DNA of 9,142 nucleotides, from positions 1-9,142 of the forward strand of contig JABMQV010000482.1 of the NCBI GenBank assembly GCA_013203065.1, written 5' to 3'. Below the pieces are notes generated by a model. It had not been told where the DNA came from, did no database searches, and saw only the letters and a list, made by a program, of their open reading frames with translations. Below, in pieces: positions 6,785-9,142 of the stretch. This stretch comes from Desulfobacteraceae bacterium (GTDB lineage: Bacteria > Desulfobacterota > DSM-4660 > Desulfatiglandales > Desulfatiglandaceae). Position numbers and translations under genes: made by a program. Numbering within the stretch: position 1 is the first letter of the stretch; each line of letters begins with the position of its first letter.

Positions 6785-7783
6785 ATGAAGAAGAGAGGAA
6801 AAGGAATGTCGTTGGTCTTGCATCCCACGGGCAACAAGGGGGCTGGTGATCCGAGTCAGGCAGCCATACAACTTAAACCCGACGGAACATTCACGCTGAT
6901 AATTGGAACAGTTGACGTCGGTCAGGGTTCTACCACCATACTTCGCCAATTCGCGGCAGACGAGTTGCATGTTCCAATCGAATCGATTACGGTCAATAAT
7001 TCCGCTGGCAACATGGCCCCGGTATCTACAGGTACTTTTGCCAGCCGGGTAACCTTGATTGATCCTCACGCGGTTAAGATCGCAGCTGAAGACCTTAAAA
7101 AGCAGATCTGCGAGTGGGCAGCTTCACAATTCGAAGTTGATCCTGCTCAAGTGGTTTTTGGCGAAAACAAGGTATCTGTGAAAAACGATCCGGGCAGGGC
7201 CATGACAATGGCTGAAGTGGGCGAGGGTGCCCTGGGGAGCGCTAAATTCATGATTGGAATCGGCGGGTGGTACCCTGCTCCATTTACAGACCATGATCCC
7301 GAAACAGGTAAGATGGAGTCTGTTGGTGCAATTTCTTTCGGCGCCTGTGTTGTCGAGGTGGAGGTGGACACGGAGACAGGCCTGGTGGATATTCTCAAGC
7401 TGGTTCAGGTCTGGGAAGTGGGAAAGGCGGTCAACCCGTTAATGGTCAAGATGCAAATCAATGGAGGGTTATCGGTCGGTCTGGGATATGCCCTGAGCGA
7501 GAACTGTCTTCCATACTTTCCCACAGTCGATTTTGCTGTAGAAAAGCTTGGGGATTATTTCATACCAACCTTTTCTGACTATCCACAGGAGACAGTCTAC
7601 GGAATTGAGGAGGTCCCTCACCCCATGGGAGTGAAAGGTGCTAAAGGTTTCTCAGAAGGATCCTCAACCGCACCCATCCCAGCCATCATTTCGGCGATCC
7701 ATGACGCCACTGGTGTTTGGATCACGGAGGTTCCGGTTACCCCCGAAGTTCTTCTAAGGGCTTTGGAATCCGTAGGGACTTAG
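6785..7783 (+). CDS. Molybdopterin subunit, C-terminal part with the catalytic Glu (medium Mo subunit, NdhM-like)
   Basis: 332 residues continuing the family alignment where the preceding gene stops. ATG 6785 has AAGGAGGAGG at 6767-6776, overlapping the end of the upstream gene, and only five bases separate stop and start; the frame differs from the upstream gene. Motifs: VGQG (45-48) and TGTFASR (82-88), which contact the pterin, and KGFSEG with E291 in the place of the conserved base that activates the Mo hydroxyl. Nothing is missing between the two halves, and 434 + 332 equals a normal single-chain length, so this is best read as a real gene fission with two-chain assembly rather than a damaged gene. 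No maturation factor (XdhC-like) is in view. Confidence 0.92.
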   Translation: MKKRGKGMSLVLHPTGNKGAGDPSQAAIQLKPDGTFTLIIGTVDVGQGSTTILRQFAADELHVPIESITVNNSAGNMAPVSTGTFASRVTLIDPHAVKIAAEDLKKQICEWAASQFEVDPAQVVFGENKVSVKNDPGRAMTMAEVGEGALGSAKFMIGIGGWYPAPFTDHDPETGKMESVGAISFGACVVEVEVDTETGLVDILKLVQVWEVGKAVNPLMVKMQINGGLSVGLGYALSENCLPYFPTVDFAVEKLGDYFIPTFSDYPQETVYGIEEVPHPMGVKGAKGFSEGSSTAPIPAIISAIHDATGVWITEVPVTPEVLLRALESVGT

Positions 7784-7819
7784 GTTTAGGCAACGAATAG
7801 CCAGGTACGTATATCGGTG

Positions 7820-7848
7820 AGGCCGGGATAGGCTGTATCTCCCGGCCT
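7820..7848 (+). terminator. Hairpin after the hydroxylase operon (possible terminator or 3' stabiliser)
   Basis: AGGCCGGGA (7820-7828) pairs perfectly with TCCCGGCCT (7840-7848) around an 11-base loop, and flanking bases extend the stem by two pairs. It lies 37 bases after the last operon stop. No T run follows, so it is not a standard intrinsic terminator; protection of the 3' end or partial attenuation are alternatives. Confidence 0.45.
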
Positions 7849-8106
7849 TAACCGGGAATCGTTCGAAGTTGGGACTCAAAGGGGTGAATATATAACCTAA
7901 TCGATTCTGATATTTATTGACGCTGATTATCACGCGCATAAGTTACTGTCTGCCGGAATGGAGCTAATACGTGGCTCCACAGAATTGCCGGAGATTGCCA
8001 AGACGAATTCCTGATGGAATTCAGGCCATATTTGCTTGTTAGAGGAGCGATTTGACACGCGTATCTATCCTGGTAAGAAACATGGCTAAAGGAGTAAGCG
8101 AGTAAA
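7849..8106 (+). promoter_or_regulatory. Structured leader upstream of the cyclase gene
   Basis: Two separate hairpins lie in this leader: TGGAGC/GCTCCA (7959-7979, nine-base loop) and a perfect seven-base inverted repeat GAATTCC-TGAT-GGAATTC (8005-8022). A perfect -35 TTGACA is at 8052-8057 with a poor -10 (TAAGAA, 8074-8079). The ribosome site AAAGGAG (8088-8094) is 12 bases from the start codon, longer than usual. The region suggests that the cyclase gene has its own control, but no known riboswitch class was recognised. Confidence 0.35.
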
Positions 8107-8826
8107 ATGACGGAGGAGAAAAAAGCGAGTTACAGATTGGTTGATTTGAGCCAAGAAATCTTTACTGGCGCACCGGTCTGGCCTGGCCATCCAGAGACCA
8201 AGATTACCGTCACGGACACCCATGAATCGACTCGCAGGTCGGGACGGTTTGAAGAGGATTACGGTTATACCGCTGAAAAGATTGAAATGAGCACCCACGG
8301 CACCACCCACGTTGACTCGATCAGCCACATTGATCCCGCACCAGGAGCGCCCAGCATTGAGAAGATCCCTCTTGCTTGGTTTTACACCGAAGCCATCTGC
8401 ATCGACCTTTCACACATCCCGCCCAAGACTTATTATACGCTTGATATGATCAAAGAAGCACTAGAAAAGCATGGGCTGGACATCAAGAAAGGAGATACGG
8501 TACTCCTCTACTCGGGGCATTATGTGAGAACATGGGGTACCGCTGGCTGGCTCACAGATTACCCGGGGCTCAGCCGTGAGGCAGCGGAGTGGATTTGCGA
8601 CCACGGTGCCATCAACATCGGTCAGGACGCGCCGAGTCACGACTGTGCATTAACCAAGAGCTATCCTGCCCACCAGGTCTGTCGGGAAAAACAAACCTTA
8701 AATACCGAAAACTTAGGTGATTTGAGACCTGTCGTAGGGAAACGCTTTCGCTTTATTGGTTTTCCACTCAAGATACGCAAAGGCAGCGGATCTCCAATAC
8801 GCGCCGTAGCTGTGTTAGAAGACTAA
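8107..8826 (+). CDS. Cyclase-family metal-dependent hydrolase (PF04199; isatin hydrolase / kynurenine formamidase-like)
   Basis: 239 residues, slightly above the ~210-residue kynurenine formamidase and close to isatin-hydrolase-type members. The metal and catalytic signature H-x3-H-x-D-x3-H is present as HGTTHVDSISH (H64, H68, D70, H74). It differs from the usual HxGTHxDxPxH in having TT for GT and Ile for Pro. The N terminus RLVDLSQEI and the C terminus SGSPIRAVAVLED are typical. The family hydrolyses amide or lactam bonds such as those in isatin or N-formylkynurenine, with Mn or Zn, in the cytoplasm. Lying 323 bases downstream of the Mo hydroxylase and in the same direction, it may open the ring or cleave the amide made by that enzyme; this is inference. 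The exact substrate is unknown. Confidence 0.9.
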   Translation: MTEEKKASYRLVDLSQEIFTGAPVWPGHPETKITVTDTHESTRRSGRFEEDYGYTAEKIEMSTHGTTHVDSISHIDPAPGAPSIEKIPLAWFYTEAICIDLSHIPPKTYYTLDMIKEALEKHGLDIKKGDTVLLYSGHYVRTWGTAGWLTDYPGLSREAAEWICDHGAINIGQDAPSHDCALTKSYPAHQVCREKQTLNTENLGDLRPVVGKRFRFIGFPLKIRKGSGSPIRAVAVLED

Positions 8827-9142
8827 AAGAATAAAGGTCAAGAGCAGCCTATTTTTTTGGAGATAGGGCTGTCAACCTATCTCGCTATTTCGCCAGTATT
8901 TGAGTGTTCTAGCCAGAACTGGAAACACCAGATTTTAAATATAGCGGCTATCCAATATTATAGCACGCAGGAGAGGACTCTCCTGGCTCTGACTATAGAG
9001 CTAACGTATAAACTCAAATTTTCTCCAGAAATCACTTTATTTAATTTCCATGGGGCAGGGTATAAACCTTCGCCTTCAGGCGGAAAAGTCTTTAGCAAAT
9101 ATTTCCCTTGGCTGGATATTGGAGTTATAATGTCCTCCAAAA
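8827..9142. other. Non-coding 3' region with hairpins
   Basis: No credible gene in the last 316 bases. A T run (8852-8858) precedes a perfect hairpin GAGATAGG/CCTATCTC (8860-8883); the order is wrong for an intrinsic terminator on the + strand. A second hairpin CAGGAGAG/CTCTCCTG stands at 8968-8985 and a short one CGCC/GGCG at 9071-9082. The last 60-codon minus-strand frame starts with TTG and is not gene-like. Confidence 0.5.

Noticed and set aside
6767..6790. Frameshift pseudogene in the Mo subunit
   Set aside because: The second half has its own strong ribosome site and start codon, no residues are missing, and a natural split at this place is known in nicotinate dehydrogenase.
4125..7783. 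4-hydroxybenzoyl-CoA reductase (HcrABC)
   Set aside because: The FAD subunit lacks the Cys-containing insertion for the extra [4Fe-4S] cluster and is shorter than HcrB; the Mo subunit is split.
7971..7988. Sigma-54 promoter before the cyclase gene
   Set aside because: The GG and GC dinucleotides are 12 bases apart instead of 10.
8852..8883. Intrinsic terminator of the cyclase gene
   Set aside because: The T run lies before the stem, not after it; a terminator function is not supported on the + strand.
8958..9140. Minus-strand 60-codon frame at the window end
   Set aside because: TTG start at the edge, passes through a hairpin, no family features.

Overview
The window looks like an accessory catabolic region of an anaerobic bacterium. 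The pointers are a tungsten/molybdenum aldehyde ferredoxin oxidoreductase (AOR) family enzyme, a four-gene molybdenum hydroxylase with a split Mo subunit, and a metal-dependent cyclase/isatin-hydrolase-type enzyme. The non-coding part carries a Y1-transposase element and structured repeats. A sulfate-reducing or syntrophic Desulfobacterota-type host is my best guess, but an anaerobic Firmicute is not excluded; the sequence has no taxonomic marker.

Layout: (1) 1-1647, the 3' nine tenths of an AOR-family oxidoreductase gene, closed by a strong intrinsic terminator at 1679-1716. (2) About 1800-2478, an IS200/IS605-type element with end hairpins and a tnpA whose reading frame is broken near its start. 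(3) 2479-4124, about 1.6 kb with no convincing gene. It holds a nested palindrome (2608-2644), a sigma-70-like promoter that points at nothing obvious (2942-2970), a 139-bp element with terminal inverted repeats and no gene (3167-3305), two weak reading-frame remnants and a LacI-type operator-like palindrome. (4) 4125-7783, a tight operon of four genes with strong Shine-Dalgarno sites: FAD subunit, [2Fe-2S]x2 subunit, and a molybdopterin subunit encoded as two separate proteins. (5) 7784-8106, a structured leader. (6) 8107-8826, a cyclase-family (PF04199) hydrolase. (7) 8827-9142, non-coding with hairpins.

How they may work together: order and sizes of the four hydroxylase genes (FAD, FeS, ~47 kDa Mo, ~35 kDa Mo) match what I know of nicotinate dehydrogenase NdhFSLM of Eubacterium barkeri, the best-known Mo hydroxylase with a naturally split Mo subunit. 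Such enzymes hydroxylate a carbon next to a ring nitrogen with water as oxygen donor. The cyclase family includes isatin hydrolase and kynurenine formamidase, which hydrolyse the resulting kind of amide or lactam. My inference is a short N-heterocycle (nicotinate-, indole/isatin- or purine-like) degradation module. The substrate cannot be read from the sequence, and the AOR gene is a separate transcription unit whose link to it is unproven.
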